Source of the DNA: Thalassotalea sp. HSM 43
GTDB taxonomy: Bacteria; Pseudomonadota; Gammaproteobacteria; Enterobacterales; Alteromonadaceae
Direction: 5' to 3'
Length of the DNA: 64,000 bases
NCBI RefSeq assembly: GCF_004752005.1
Contig: NZ_CP038493.1
Span: 3,186,302-3,250,301 of the forward strand
Within the stretch, counting starts at the first letter, position 1, and every line of letters begins with the position of its first letter. A program made the translations under genes and the position numbers. Below are positions 9,415-19,740 of the stretch, piece after piece. The notes beneath the pieces were generated by a model. That model was not told the origin of the DNA and did not search any database. It worked only from the letters and a program-made list of their open reading frames with translations.

Positions 9415-10299
9415 ATGGATAGCAAGAATCAACAATTATATTTGGGTATCGATGGTGGTGGCAGCAAGTGTAAAGCTGTGATCATGAATACCGATATGCA
9501 GATTCTAGGCGAGGGGATCGCAGGGGCAGCAAACCCGTTTCATAATTTAGAGCGTGCCCAACAGTCGATAATCGATGCCTGTGTATTGGCATTATCTGAC
9601 GCCGGTTTAGAACGCAGCGCTATGCACAGCCTCATTGCAGGTGTTGGCTTGGCTGGTGTTAATCTGCCGAAATACTTTCAGTTAATGCAAGAATGGCAAC
9701 ACCCATTTAAGCAAATGCATTTGGCAACCGATCTGCATATTGCCTGCCTTGGTGCTCATGGTGAAGCGAAAGGCGCAATCATGATCAATGGTACGGGCTC
9801 AGTCGGTTATGTAACAAGTGGTGTTGAATCACTGGTTATCGGTGGTCATGGCTTCCCACACGGCGACATTTGCTCTGGTGCATGGTTAGGTTTTCGTGCT
9901 GTTGAGCAAGTGTTACTAAGTGACGATAAGCTTATTGAAGACACATTATTAACCGATAAGTTGTTCAAAAAGCTGGCGGTGAAGGACGCGAATACGTTAA
10001 TTGAAGCGATTGCTGGTCAAGGTGCGACCTTTTATGGTCAGTTTGCTATCGATGTATTTGATTGTGCTGAAGCGGGTGACGCCATAGCACTGCAAATCAT
10101 AGAACAAGGCGCCGCATATTTCTGCCAAGTATTTGATCGACTTATTGCTTTTCAACAAGGCAAAGTTGCCTTGATAGGCGGCATCAAAACTCGCCTAATG
10201 CCTTATTTACCAAAGCGTATTCATGAGCAAGTTATAGAACCTGTCAATCCTCCGGAATACGGCGCCGTTTTGTTTGCGATTAAACAAGTTAACAGCTAA
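9415..10299 (+). CDS. nagK: N-acetylglucosamine kinase, BadF/BadG family
   Basis: 294 residues. The N-terminal phosphate-1 loop LGIDGGGSKCKAV and the internal MINGTGSVGY (phosphate-2) and GGI (adenosine) segments mark the ASKHA fold of BadF/BadG-type sugar kinases. It would convert cytosolic GlcNAc to GlcNAc-6-phosphate with ATP. It is first of four genes after the NagR-like operator, and the next start is 28 bases from its stop, so co-transcription with nagB and nagA is expected. Family kinases differ in sugar; GlcNAc is assigned from the context. Confidence 0.92.
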   Translation: MDSKNQQLYLGIDGGGSKCKAVIMNTDMQILGEGIAGAANPFHNLERAQQSIIDACVLALSDAGLERSAMHSLIAGVGLAGVNLPKYFQLMQEWQHPFKQMHLATDLHIACLGAHGEAKGAIMINGTGSVGYVTSGVESLVIGGHGFPHGDICSGAWLGFRAVEQVLLSDDKLIEDTLLTDKLFKKLAVKDANTLIEAIAGQGATFYGQFAIDVFDCAEAGDAIALQIIEQGAAYFCQVFDRLIAFQQGKVALIGGIKTRLMPYLPKRIHEQVIEPVNPPEYGAVLFAIKQVNS

Positions 10300-10327
10300 T
10301 CAATTTCATTACTTTATGGAAGACACT

Positions 10328-11323
10328 ATGATCTCTTTAATGCAACAAGAAGCAAAACAAGCACCAGACGTTATAAAGCAACAGATTCATGAAAACGCGC
10401 CTATCGCTGCAAAAATAGGTGCCAAATTAACTGAATTTGCGCCGAAGATGGTGATGATCATAGGTCGTGGCTCGTCAGATCATGCCGGTGTATTCGCCAA
10501 GTATTTGATTGAAATTGAAGCCGGTATTCCAACATTTGCAGCGGCGCCATCGGTTGCCTCTGTATATGGCAAAACGTTACAGCTCGCCAACGCATTTGTC
10601 ATCGTTATCTCTCAATCAGGTCGCAGCCCTGACATTCTTTCACAAGCACAAATGGCCAAAGACGCCGGTGCTTATGTTGTTGCTTTAGTTAATGATGAAA
10701 GCTCACCATTGGCGGCGTTGGTCGACGATGTGTTACCGCTTAGAGCCGGTCCTGAAAAATCTGTCGCGGCCACGAAAAGTTACTTAGCAACCTTATCGGC
10801 ATTATTGCAACTGACGGCGCACTGGACTGATAATACATCTTTAGTTGACGCTTTAGAGCAATTACCAAGCGGTTTGCAAGCGGCGGTTGATAGCCAAGTA
10901 CAATTGACCTCCGAGTCTTTGCAAAACACTCGTAACTTAGTCGTGCTGGGGCGTGGTTTAGGTTATGCGGTATCTAAAGAGATTGCGCTGAAATTAAAAG
11001 AAGTTTGTTCGATTCATGCCGAAGCCTTCTCAAGTGCGGAGTTTTTACACGGTCCAGTTACCTTAGTTGAGCAGCAACTAACCATTGTCGATTGTTTGGT
11101 AAATGATGAATCAAAAGACGCGCATCAACAACAAGTTGCTGAAGTAAAAAGTCGTGGGGCCGATGTTATTCACCTAAACCAGATTGTTGCCGATATGCAC
11201 CCAAGACTGGCACCATTGTTAGTATTACAACGTTTTTATTTGGATGTAGAGCACGTTGCTGTGAGCAAAGGTTTTAATCCTGATGAGCCGAAAGGCTTGA
11301 AAAAAGTTACCCAAACTCTGTAG
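10328..11323 (+). CDS. nagB: Glucosamine-6-phosphate deaminase, NagB-II type (two SIS domains)
   Basis: 331 residues with two SIS sugar-isomerase domains (about 30-170 and 195-320) and no glutamine amidotransferase domain, unlike GlmS. Motifs include GRGSSDHAG, SQSGRSPD and AEAFSSAEFLHGP. NagB-II converts GlcN-6-P to fructose-6-P and ammonia and replaces the unrelated NagB-I in Alteromonadales. The ATG at 10328 has GGAAGA just upstream; an in-frame ATG at 10316 and a TTG at 10274 overlapping nagK are less likely. nagA starts 20 bases after its stop. Confidence 0.9.
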   Translation: MISLMQQEAKQAPDVIKQQIHENAPIAAKIGAKLTEFAPKMVMIIGRGSSDHAGVFAKYLIEIEAGIPTFAAAPSVASVYGKTLQLANAFVIVISQSGRSPDILSQAQMAKDAGAYVVALVNDESSPLAALVDDVLPLRAGPEKSVAATKSYLATLSALLQLTAHWTDNTSLVDALEQLPSGLQAAVDSQVQLTSESLQNTRNLVVLGRGLGYAVSKEIALKLKEVCSIHAEAFSSAEFLHGPVTLVEQQLTIVDCLVNDESKDAHQQQVAEVKSRGADVIHLNQIVADMHPRLAPLLVLQRFYLDVEHVAVSKGFNPDEPKGLKKVTQTL

Positions 11324-11343
11324 CGCAAGAAAGGATAGCCATC

Positions 11344-12480
11344 ATGCAGCGTATTGCCATTGAAAAATTCTACGACGGTGAACAATTTCATCAAGATGTT
11401 GTTGTCGTTATCGAACATGGCCAAATTGTCGCTATTGAAGCCGCTAATGAATCCGAAGCGCTTAAGAGTGGCACTATGGTGGCTGGTTTTATTGACGTGC
11501 AAGTCAATGGTGGCGGTGGCGCATTATTTAATAGCAGCACCGATGTTAACAGCATCATCACCATAGGCAAAGCCCATGCCCAATATGGCACCACGGGCTT
11601 TTTACCGACCTTAATTACCGACGATGTGGCGATTATGGCAGATGCCGCCGATGCAATAGCTGAAGCGATCGCCACTCAAGCGGCAGGTGTGTTAGGCGTT
11701 CACTTTGAAGGGCCGCACTTATCGGTTGCTAAAAAAGGGGTACATAGCCCCGAATTTATCCGTCCTATTAGCGCGCAAGAAATGGCGATTTTTACTCGTC
11801 AGGATTTAGGGCAGGTTATCGTTACCCTTGCACCCGAGAACGTTGCAACCAGTGATATTGAAACTCTGGTGAAGGCAGGCGTTAAAGTATGTCTTGGTCA
11901 CTCCAACGCTGAGTTTGACACGGTGCAAGCAGCCACTGATGCTGGAGCGACTGGCTTCACCCATTTGTTTAATGCCATGTCAGCATTTACCTCTCGTCAA
12001 CCAGGTATGGTTGGCGCTGCATTACTAAATGACTCGACCTGGTGCGGTCTGATTGTCGATGGACATCATGTGCATTATCAGTCCGCAGCGATAGCTATCC
12101 GTGCTAAAGCGCAAGGTAAAATGATGTTAGTTACCGATGCTATGTCGGTGGTAGGCACAGACGAACAAAGCTTTCCGTTCTTCGGTGTTGATATTATTCG
12201 TACCGGTGATCGCTTAAATGCGCCGACTGGCGAATTGGCAGGCTCATGTCTTGATATGGCATCAGCGGTAGCAAACACCGTTAATAACGTCGGTATAGAG
12301 CTTGGTGAGGCATTAAATATGGCGTCACGTTATCCTGCAGAGTTTTTAGGCAAAGCAGCGCAATACGGCAGCTTGAAAGTTGGTATGCGAGCTGACTTGG
12401 TTATCCTTGATGATAACTTAAACGTGTTAGAAACATATATTGCGGGTGAGCAAGTATTCACCGGTGCAGCTCAATCTTGA
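11344..12480 (+). CDS. nagA: N-acetylglucosamine-6-phosphate deacetylase
   Basis: 378 residues, amidohydrolase superfamily, normal length for NagA. Motifs: HFEGPHLS with the metal-binding Glu, LGHSNAEF (metal His), THLFNAMSAFTSRQPG (substrate site) and LVTDAMS with the catalytic Asp. It deacetylates GlcNAc-6-P to GlcN-6-P, the substrate of the neighbouring NagB-II. The ribosome site AAAGGA lies upstream of the ATG. Third gene of the nag operon. Confidence 0.96.
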   Translation: MQRIAIEKFYDGEQFHQDVVVVIEHGQIVAIEAANESEALKSGTMVAGFIDVQVNGGGGALFNSSTDVNSIITIGKAHAQYGTTGFLPTLITDDVAIMADAADAIAEAIATQAAGVLGVHFEGPHLSVAKKGVHSPEFIRPISAQEMAIFTRQDLGQVIVTLAPENVATSDIETLVKAGVKVCLGHSNAEFDTVQAATDAGATGFTHLFNAMSAFTSRQPGMVGAALLNDSTWCGLIVDGHHVHYQSAAIAIRAKAQGKMMLVTDAMSVVGTDEQSFPFFGVDIIRTGDRLNAPTGELAGSCLDMASAVANTVNNVGIELGEALNMASRYPAEFLGKAAQYGSLKVGMRADLVILDDNLNVLETYIAGEQVFTGAAQS

Positions 12481-12595
12481 GCATGGATATAAACAAAACC
12501 AGCGTATAAAGAATTTAAATAAAACATATTAATAACAATAAAAAGGGACAGGGCATAGGGCTCAGAAAATCCCGGTACTTTAAATAGGCGAATCT

Positions 12596-13906
12596 ATGAC
12601 TTCAAAAGTTGCGACTCAACAACAGGCGAACAGCTTGCTGCCGATGGTAATCATTGGCGTGCTGTTTTTTATCTTCGGCTTTGTTACCTGGCTTAACGGC
12701 TCACTTATCCCGTTTTTAAAAATCATCTGTGATTTAAATGAATTTCAGGCATTATTTGTCACCTTTGCGTTCTATATCGCCTATACCGTTATGGCCTTGC
12801 CTATGTCCGGTATACTGCGTCGCACCGGTTACAAAAATGGTATGGCCGTTGGTCTGGCGATCATGGCTGTCGGTGCCATTTTATTTATCCCTGCGGCAAA
12901 AACAGGCCATTATTTTATCTTCCTAACGGCTTTGTTCGTTTTGGGTACTGGCTTAACCATACTGCAAACCGCATCAAATCCTTATCTCGTTCATATCGGC
13001 CCGAAAGAGACCGCAGCAGTGCGTATTTCAATCATGGGCATTGTCAATAAATGCGCTGGTGTTATCGTGCCGATTTTATTCACCGCATTAATCTTGTCAG
13101 GCATGGGTGAATTTTCCGAAGAGTACATGGCAAGTCTCGACGCACAAACTCGTGCTGACCAAATTGAGGCACTATCAAATCGCCTTATTACACCATACAT
13201 TTATATGGCTATTGTCTTGGCGGGTCTGATTGCGCTAGTTAAATATTCATCGCTACCTGAGATTGAGTTTGAAGAAAGTGACAATGACGTAGAAGACAAA
13301 TCTGGCATTTTACAATATCCACAAGCCATTCTTGGTGCCCTTGCTTTATTCGCCTACGTGGGTATCGAAGTAATCGCCGCAGACACCATAGGCTTATTTG
13401 GCTCTGGCATTGGCGTTGAACACTTTGCCAGCTTAACCTCATATACCATGGTCTGTATGGTTATCGGCTATATCTTAGGTATCATCGCTATTCCAAAGTA
13501 TGCCTCTCAAGAAAAGGCTCTAGTGGTATCGTCTATCGCCGGTATTTTATGTGTTATTGGCGCCACAACCGCGTCCACTCAAAGTAGCGCTATTGCAGAT
13601 GTGTTATGGGGCTGGAGTGGTATTCCAGTGATCCCTGATGCCGTAACCTTTGTTGCCTTGATGGGACTGGCGCACGCCATGGTATGGCCGTCAATTTGGC
13701 CACTGGCTTTAGAAGGTCTTGGTAAATACACGGCGCAAGGCTCTGCGTTGTTGATTATGGGTATTGCCGGTGGTGCATTATTACCATTATTGTTTGGCTT
13801 TGTTGCCGAAGGTGGCAGTACGCAGTTTGCTTATTGGGTAGGCTTACCGTGTTACTTATTTATCCTTTATTACGCCGTAAAAGGCCATAAAATGCGTAGC
13901 TGGTAA
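12596..13906 (+). CDS. nagP: GlcNAc permease, MFS transporter of the FucP/GluP family
   Basis: 436 residues, about 12 membrane helices. LFFIFGFVTWLNGSLIPFLK and LTILQTASNPYL are hallmark segments of the fucose/glucose symporter branch. With nagK, nagB and nagA directly upstream, it fits NagP, the proton- or sodium-coupled GlcNAc importer known from Shewanella. A 115-base gap separates it from nagA; I see no clear terminator there and no second copy of the operator, so it is probably transcribed from the nagK promoter. A strong terminator ends the run. Confidence 0.9.
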   Translation: MTSKVATQQQANSLLPMVIIGVLFFIFGFVTWLNGSLIPFLKIICDLNEFQALFVTFAFYIAYTVMALPMSGILRRTGYKNGMAVGLAIMAVGAILFIPAAKTGHYFIFLTALFVLGTGLTILQTASNPYLVHIGPKETAAVRISIMGIVNKCAGVIVPILFTALILSGMGEFSEEYMASLDAQTRADQIEALSNRLITPYIYMAIVLAGLIALVKYSSLPEIEFEESDNDVEDKSGILQYPQAILGALALFAYVGIEVIAADTIGLFGSGIGVEHFASLTSYTMVCMVIGYILGIIAIPKYASQEKALVVSSIAGILCVIGATTASTQSSAIADVLWGWSGIPVIPDAVTFVALMGLAHAMVWPSIWPLALEGLGKYTAQGSALLIMGIAGGALLPLLFGFVAEGGSTQFAYWVGLPCYLFILYYAVKGHKMRSW

Positions 13907-13935
13907 CCCCTAAATAAACCCCCCTCCTCCCTCGA

Positions 13936-13983
13936 AAAGGGCTTGGGCTAAGTAAAAACGCTTAGTCCCAAGTCCTTTTTTTT
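13936..13983 (+). terminator. Strong terminator ending the nag operon
   Basis: An almost perfect stem of about 15 bp (AGGGCTTGGGCTAAG paired with CTTAGTCCCAAGTCCT, two mismatches) with loop TAAAAACG, followed by eight T. Confidence 0.92.
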
Positions 13984-14029
13984 GTGCCTGTTAAAATACA
14001 TTAACGACTTTACTGAATTGTATTTTCCT

Positions 14030-14128
14030 CCTGATAACAAAACGTTACACTAAACAAAGGTGAATTTGATGCTCGTCAATGTATCATTGTCATCTATACT
14101 AATTAATTGTAATCCAATAGTTATCAGG
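14030..14128. repeat. Inverted repeat pair flanking the RND promoter region
   Basis: CCTGATAAC (14030-14038) and its exact reverse complement GTTATCAGG (14120-14128), 90 bases apart. The downstream arm includes the ribosome site of the adaptor gene. They could be paired operator half sites or an RNA fold over the start. Confidence 0.45.
14073..14100 (+). promoter_or_regulatory. Candidate promoter for the first RND operon
   Basis: TCGTCA (14073-14078), a 16-base spacer and TATACT (14095-14100). The -10 match is good, the -35 only fair. Confidence 0.35.
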
Positions 14129-14135
14129 AATAACA

Positions 14136-15290
14136 ATGAAGAAAGCTATCTCTGTGTTATGTATTTCTGCATCCCTCGTGCTGTCATTATCCGCTTGCGA
14201 CCAAAAACAACGGGCCCAACAGCAGATTGAGGTGGTCGTGCAAGACGTTAAAACCTACCCATATCAAGGCGGCGAAGAGTTTGTTGGCCGACTTGAAGCG
14301 GTCAGTGATGTTGAAATTATTGCTCGTGTTAAAGCACCGATCGAAAAAGTACATTTTAAGCAGGGGGCTATGGTCACCGAAGGCGAAGTACTGTACACCT
14401 TGAATCAAGATGAATTGAAGGCTCAATACGACCAAGCACAGGCAGAAGTTGGCAAATCATCATCAGCGCTTGATATCGCTCGCAAGAATTATAATCGCGG
14501 TTTAGAGCTTGCGCCTGATGGTTATATCTCAGGGTCCGAATTGGATCAGTTAGAATCAAAAGTTTCCGAAACAAACGCACAATTAGAGGCGACCAAAGCG
14601 AATTTACGAAATGCTCAGGTAAACCTTGATTATACCGAAATTCACGCACCAATAGGCGGTAAGATTGACCGCTCTAAATTTACCTCTGGTGACTTGGTTG
14701 GTCCTGATGTGGGGTCATTAACCTCCATTGTTGCTGAAGACACTATGGAAATTCCGTTCCAAGTCAGCGAAAAAGTGTATTGGAGAATGGTTCGTAAAAT
14801 GCAACGTGGTGAAGTAAGCAAAAGCTCGCGAAAAGCTATTGTCGAAATCGCCTTTTCAGCAAACGATATATACGAACATCAAGGCAGCATTAATTTTGTC
14901 TCCAACCGTGTAAACCCTGAAACAGGCTCAATGGAAGTCAGAGCGTCGGTACCAAATCCTGATGGCATTTTAAAACCAGGGCAATACGTAACGGTCAATA
15001 TTAAGGTGCCTGTTGCGGTTGATACGCCGATGATATCGCAAATGGCAGTGCAGTCTGATCAACAAGGCGATTATGTCTTGGTGGTTGATAAAAAAGGTGT
15101 CGTTAACCGTGTTAACGTACAATTAGGGCGTCGTGTCGATACCTTAGTGATTGTTGAAACTGGCCTTGAAATTGGCGCCCAAGTGATTATTCGTGGTGTG
15201 CAGCGTGTCAGGGATGGGCTGCAAGTTAAAGCCATTCACATGGATGACATCGAACAAGCAGCATCTTCTGTATCTGTTATTGAATCATAA
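14136..15290 (+). CDS. RND efflux periplasmic adaptor (MexE/AcrA type lipoprotein)
   Basis: 384 residues. Lipoprotein signal ending LSAC (Cys21). The membrane-fusion-protein order is visible: a first beta-barrel/lipoyl half ([19 protein letters not shown]), a coiled-coil hairpin (about 95-160), the second lipoyl half ([14 protein letters not shown]), then beta-barrel and membrane-proximal domains ([14 protein letters not shown]). It would link the inner-membrane pump encoded 8 bases downstream to an outer-membrane channel. No TolC-like gene or local regulator is present, so the channel must be encoded elsewhere. Substrate unknown. Confidence 0.92.
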   Translation: MKKAISVLCISASLVLSLSACDQKQRAQQQIEVVVQDVKTYPYQGGEEFVGRLEAVSDVEIIARVKAPIEKVHFKQGAMVTEGEVLYTLNQDELKAQYDQAQAEVGKSSSALDIARKNYNRGLELAPDGYISGSELDQLESKVSETNAQLEATKANLRNAQVNLDYTEIHAPIGGKIDRSKFTSGDLVGPDVGSLTSIVAEDTMEIPFQVSEKVYWRMVRKMQRGEVSKSSRKAIVEIAFSANDIYEHQGSINFVSNRVNPETGSMEVRASVPNPDGILKPGQYVTVNIKVPVAVDTPMISQMAVQSDQQGDYVLVVDKKGVVNRVNVQLGRRVDTLVIVETGLEIGAQVIIRGVQRVRDGLQVKAIHMDDIEQAASSVSVIES

Positions 15291-15298
15291 GGTGCTCA

Positions 15299-18200
15299 AT
15301 GTTTAGTAAAACGTTTATTAACCGCCCCAAGCTTGCGCTTGTCATCGCGGTCGTACTTACTCTGTGCGGTACCATTGCCGGTATCAACTTACCTGTATCT
15401 GAATACCCAAATGTCGCACCGCCGCAAGTGGTTGTTAATGCTAACTATACTGGCGCCTCGTCGTCTGTCGTTAAAGAAACCGTAGCACAACCCATTGAAG
15501 ATCAGGTCAATGGTGTTGAAGGCATGATTTACATGCAGTCAAAGAGCTCCAATGACGGTAGTTACCAGTTAACGGTGACGTTTGCGACCGGTACCGACCC
15601 TGATATGGCGCAAGTTCGCGTACAAAACTTGGTTGCTATGGCCGAGCCTAAGTTGCCGCAAGATGTACGTCTGGTCGGTATCTCAGTGAAAAAACAATCG
15701 CCTGATATGTTGTTTTTGGTCAATGTTTATTCTGAAAATGGCGAGTTCGATCGCCCATTTATTTCCAATTATGTAAAAATTAATATCCTCAGCGCGCTAA
15801 AGCGGGTTGATGGTATTTCCGATGCAACCATCATGGGCGAGGCCGCCTATTCGATGCGTATTTGGTTGGATCCTCTAAAAATGGCGGGTTTAAAAGTCAC
15901 GCCGTCGGATATTAAAGCGGCATTAAGCGAACAAAATATTCAAGTTGCCGCCGGTACCGTCGGCTCGCCACCTTATGATTCAGACGTGCAAACCAGTTAT
16001 ACCTTACAAGTTAAGGGTAAGTTGACTGAAGTCGATGAGTTTGAGGACATTATTTTAAGGGCTGACTCTGATGGCTCTTTAGTCACATTAAAAGACGTCG
16101 CTAAAATTGAGTTGGGTCAGGAAGACTACTCGATAGATACGAAAGTGGACGGTAATCCAGCAAGTATGGTTGCCTTGTATCTGTTACCTGGTGCTAATGC
16201 ATTAGAGACAGGTCGAAAAGTGAAAGAAATGATGGCCCAAGCAGCGCCATCGTTTCCAAAAGGATTGGTTTACTCGATAGGTTATGACACGACACGATAT
16301 GTTGCTACCTCAATTGCCAAAGTGGTTTCTTCTTTGTTGCAAGCGGTTGGTTTGGTTATCATCATCACCTACGTTTTCCTTGGCAGCGTGCGTGCAGCCA
16401 TGGTTCCTACCGTGGCGATCCCGGTTTCATTAATCGCGACGTTTTCGGTGATGTTGTTATCTGGGATGACAATAAACACCATAACCTTATTTGGTTTGAT
16501 ACTCGCCATCGGGGTGGTGGTCGATGACGCTATCTTAGTGGTCGAAAATACCGAACGGCATCTCGATGAAGATCCTAATATCACCCCTGAAATGGCGGTA
16601 ACACGAACCATGGAAGAGGTCAGTGGGCCTATCGTTGCGACGACCTTGGTATTGCTGGCGGTGTTTATTCCTGTCGCCATGTTGCCTGGTTTAACGGGTA
16701 TTATGTATCGTCAGTTTGCGTTGACTATTTGTGTGGCGGTTTTGTTTAGTTCACTCAATGCACTTACCTTGTCACCAGCTTTGTGTAAATTGTTATTAAA
16801 GCGCCAAGAGCAACAGGCAGGTTGGTTTAAGAAATTTAATAAGATGTTCGACTTTATCCGTGACAAATACGGTGCGGGTGTCGCATTTTTCATTCGCAAG
16901 AGCATTATTGTTGTGATTGCCTTGGGTGCCATGTTAGCGCTGTTAGGCTGGGGATTTGCCAAGACGCCGACGGGGTTTGTACCACCAGAAGATAAAGGTA
17001 TTTTCATTGTCAGCGTGCAGTTGCCTGACGCCAGCTCTTTGGCAAGAACGCAAAAAGTATTGGATAAACTCACAGATCAATTACAACAAGATAATCGAGT
17101 AGAAAGTATTACCTCTGCCGCAGGCTACAGTATCTTATCTGGTGCAGCGCAAAATAATGCTGGTGTTATGTTTATTGTTCTTAAACATTGGGATGAACGA
17201 CCGGAGCGATCCGATATCGTCTTTGCCATAACCCAGAAGGTGAACTTCCTCGCATTTAAAGAGATACCTGAGGCGCAAGTGTTTGCTATTCCGCCTCCAG
17301 CGGTACCGGGTATGGGCGCCGTTGGTGGCCTTGAATTTATTCTTCAGGATAAACTCGGTGCATCAAATGCTGAAATGGCACGTGTGCTTAATATGTTTAT
17401 TATTGAAGCGAACCAACATCCGGCACTAACCAATGTTTACAGTACGTATCGAGCCAATGTACCGCAGTACTTGGTGGATGTAGATCGTACCAAAGCAAAA
17501 ACCTTAGGTATTAATCTTGATGAAGTATTTGTGACACTGCAATCGCAACTTGGCTCCTTTTATATCAATGACTTTAATAAGTTTGGCCAAACTTACAAAG
17601 TCATTATGCAAGCCAAGCCAGATAGTCGACAAAACATCAGCGATATTCGAAATCTGTATGTGCGTAACCAGCGTGGTGAGATGGTCTCTATGTCGACCAT
17701 TGCTGATGTAGAAGATATTCACGGACCGGACATCAGTGAACGTTATAACTTATTTAATTCACTGAGTATTCGTGCCTCAGCAGCACCGGGTTACAGTTCA
17801 GGTGATGGTATCGCGGCGATGGAGCAGGTTGCCAAAGATATTCTGCCACAGAACTTCCAATATGAATGGACCGGCATGACCTATCAAGAGATTGAAGCGG
17901 GTAACATGGCGATTTACGCTTATGCGTTAGCGTTAGTGTTTATTTACCTGTTCTTGGTCGGCCAATATGAAAGTTGGTCGGTGCCTATTGCGATTATCTT
18001 GGTTGTACCACTAGCGCTGCTTGGTGCGATAGGGGCGCTCAATGCCGTCGGCTTGCCATTAAACTTGTTTGCACAAGTGGGCTTAATATTGCTCATAGGT
18101 ATGGCGGCTAAGAATGCCATTTTGATTGTCGAATTTGCGAAGAATCTGCGTGAAGAAGGAGAGACCATTCATAATGCCGGTTATCAGGCGGGTATTCTCC

Positions 18201-18421
18201 GATTCCGTGCGGTATGTATGACAGGTGTATCTTTCATTGTTGGTATCATACCGCTAGTTATCGCCACAGGTGCTGGTATGTTTAGCCAAAAATCCCTTGG
18301 TTTTACCATCTTTGGTGGTATGACGATGGCCCTAGTGGTCGGTACGGTGATCATTCCTGTATGTTACGTTGTTGTACAAAGCGTTAGGGAAAAACTCAAA
18401 GGTGAGCAGACAAGCAAGTAA
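15299..18421 (+). CDS. RND multidrug efflux pump, HAE1 family (MexF/AcrB-like)
   Basis: 1040 residues, full length for an AcrB-type pump. [15 protein letters not shown] is the first membrane helix, and TM4 carries the proton-relay aspartates in [13 protein letters not shown]. Two large periplasmic loops and twelve helices are evident. It expels drugs or metabolites from the inner membrane/periplasm using the proton gradient, in a tripartite complex with the adaptor 8 bases upstream. The start ATG follows AAGGTGCTC. A strong terminator follows. Confidence 0.95.
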   Translation: MFSKTFINRPKLALVIAVVLTLCGTIAGINLPVSEYPNVAPPQVVVNANYTGASSSVVKETVAQPIEDQVNGVEGMIYMQSKSSNDGSYQLTVTFATGTDPDMAQVRVQNLVAMAEPKLPQDVRLVGISVKKQSPDMLFLVNVYSENGEFDRPFISNYVKINILSALKRVDGISDATIMGEAAYSMRIWLDPLKMAGLKVTPSDIKAALSEQNIQVAAGTVGSPPYDSDVQTSYTLQVKGKLTEVDEFEDIILRADSDGSLVTLKDVAKIELGQEDYSIDTKVDGNPASMVALYLLPGANALETGRKVKEMMAQAAPSFPKGLVYSIGYDTTRYVATSIAKVVSSLLQAVGLVIIITYVFLGSVRAAMVPTVAIPVSLIATFSVMLLSGMTINTITLFGLILAIGVVVDDAILVVENTERHLDEDPNITPEMAVTRTMEEVSGPIVATTLVLLAVFIPVAMLPGLTGIMYRQFALTICVAVLFSSLNALTLSPALCKLLLKRQEQQAGWFKKFNKMFDFIRDKYGAGVAFFIRKSIIVVIALGAMLALLGWGFAKTPTGFVPPEDKGIFIVSVQLPDASSLARTQKVLDKLTDQLQQDNRVESITSAAGYSILSGAAQNNAGVMFIVLKHWDERPERSDIVFAITQKVNFLAFKEIPEAQVFAIPPPAVPGMGAVGGLEFILQDKLGASNAEMARVLNMFIIEANQHPALTNVYSTYRANVPQYLVDVDRTKAKTLGINLDEVFVTLQSQLGSFYINDFNKFGQTYKVIMQAKPDSRQNISDIRNLYVRNQRGEMVSMSTIADVEDIHGPDISERYNLFNSLSIRASAAPGYSSGDGIAAMEQVAKDILPQNFQYEWTGMTYQEIEAGNMAIYAYALALVFIYLFLVGQYESWSVPIAIILVVPLALLGAIGALNAVGLPLNLFAQVGLILLIGMAAKNAILIVEFAKNLREEGETIHNAGYQAGILRFRAVCMTGVSFIVGIIPLVIATGAGMFSQKSLGFTIFGGMTMALVVGTVIIPVCYVVVQSVREKLKGEQTSK

Positions 18422-18438
18422 GCTTTAGTCGCTGTAAT

Positions 18439-18474
18439 AGCGCCATATTGTCATTGACAATGTGGCGCTTTTTT
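18439..18474 (+). terminator. Terminator of the first RND operon
   Basis: AGCGCCATATTGTC pairs with GACAATGTGGCGCT (one mismatch) around a three-base loop, followed by TTTTTT. Confidence 0.93.
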
Positions 18475-18646
18475 ATGTTTATCACTTATTTGATAGTCGC
18501 TATATTTACTTGCAGCAATCTTTGCGCTTTCATTAAGGTATTGATAGTTTGTATTTATGTCGACACGTTTGCTGCCTAACAAGCATAACAAAGACTGCTA
18601 ACCGCGTTAGCACCATAGAAGCTTTATTAAAGCGCCAGGAGAGAAG

Positions 18647-19297
18647 ATGCGATTTACGTTGTGGCTAATAGCGTGTGTATTGGTTTCGGCTTGTACCGTG
18701 CAACCAAACTCTAAAGACACTGTCGAACCGGAAAGCGAATCTTATCAACTCGATTACGGCTTCTATTCCTACACCTATGAGAAAATTGACAATTACCCCG
18801 CAGAAGCTGATTTGAATCTGCTGTTTCCGGCGATTCCCGGCTCTATTTTTGGTATGCCGTCACCAGAGTTGGTGCATATTAGCTCGGTCAATAATGATTT
18901 CACCTTTGAATTAACCTTACCCAATGACATGGATGCGCTCGCCTCAAGGTTGACAGGGGGAGCTTTAATGATCACCCCAGCAGATACTAAAGTACTGCGC
19001 TTGGGCACGTTTCATGTATTTCCATCAATGCGAGACAGCGTTGGTGGCGGTGGCTTTATTCACAAACCAAGCGGTGACTTTATGTTGCTGGTGTATTTCT
19101 CAAAATCAGCACATATAAGCGGCCAATTTGCGATTGGTAGAGACCAGTTTGAGCATGATATAAACATACCGGCGGCAGGTTGGCATTGGATCAAAATAGG
19201 CAAGCAGTCTGATTACAGTTATCGTCTATCGACGTTTGACGGTGACAGCGATCAAATCGAGTTCTTTGTGCTTGTTGAGAACGTATTTAATGTCTAA
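18647..19297 (+). CDS. Predicted lipoprotein of unknown function
   Basis: 216 residues that I do not recognise. It starts after a strong ribosome site (AGGAGAG) with a lipoprotein signal ending VSAC (Cys16). The rest is hydrophilic and rich in aromatic and beta-type segments, with a glycine cluster (SVGGGGFIHKPSG, about residue 130) and an aromatic AGWHWIKIG segment near 185. No catalytic motif is visible. It is followed 32 bases later by a small membrane protein gene and both lie between two terminators, suggesting a two-gene envelope operon. Confidence 0.75.
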   Translation: MRFTLWLIACVLVSACTVQPNSKDTVEPESESYQLDYGFYSYTYEKIDNYPAEADLNLLFPAIPGSIFGMPSPELVHISSVNNDFTFELTLPNDMDALASRLTGGALMITPADTKVLRLGTFHVFPSMRDSVGGGGFIHKPSGDFMLLVYFSKSAHISGQFAIGRDQFEHDINIPAAGWHWIKIGKQSDYSYRLSTFDGDSDQIEFFVLVENVFNV

Positions 19298-19329
19298 TTG
19301 GCAGCAACACAAGGCGCAAATCTGTTGTT

Positions 19330-19614
19330 ATGAATCATTATCGTAAAAAGCATTGGGCGCTTGTTATAGGCGCTGTGGCGATGCTAATTGGTGCGGTTTT
19401 TTTTGCGCTCAGTTGGTTTGTGTTTGACCACGATATGCCGGGCTATCGAATCGCACTATCACCTGGTATTTTGTTTATGAAGTTATTCACGGAAGAGCTA
19501 GATATGGGGCTTAAACTGGTGTTGCTGATGGCAGGCCAGTTTGTGATAACGGCAGCAGTGAGTTATTTACTGTTGTCTCTGTCGAATTGGTTTACTGACA
19601 CTAAGAAAAGCTGA
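19330..19614 (+). CDS. Small membrane protein of unknown function
   Basis: 94 residues with two hydrophobic helices (about 9-31 and 61-84), a short basic N-terminus (NHYRKKHW) and a basic C-terminal tail. The linker contains DHDMPGYRIALSPG. It is 32 bases after the lipoprotein gene and probably co-transcribed. No obvious ribosome site is seen immediately upstream, so it may depend on translation of the first gene. Function unknown. Confidence 0.6.
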   Translation: MNHYRKKHWALVIGAVAMLIGAVFFALSWFVFDHDMPGYRIALSPGILFMKLFTEELDMGLKLVLLMAGQFVITAAVSYLLLSLSNWFTDTKKS

Positions 19615-19659
19615 TACTACGCTAACCTTTACGAGAATCGACAAAGTCTAGAACTGACA

Positions 19660-19692
19660 AAGACCATTAACGATAAAATCGATAATGGTCTT
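19660..19692. terminator. Perfect inverted repeat between convergent genes, probable bidirectional terminator
   Basis: AAGACCATTA and CGAT pair exactly with ATCG and TAATGGTCTT across a tiny AAA loop; one A sits at the same place in each arm. It is midway between the stops of two convergent genes. The T-run is short on both sides. Confidence 0.6.
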
Positions 19693-19740
19693 ACTGACTA
19701 TCTTTATTGCCTCTGTCGTTTTGCTAAAATACTCAGTGTT

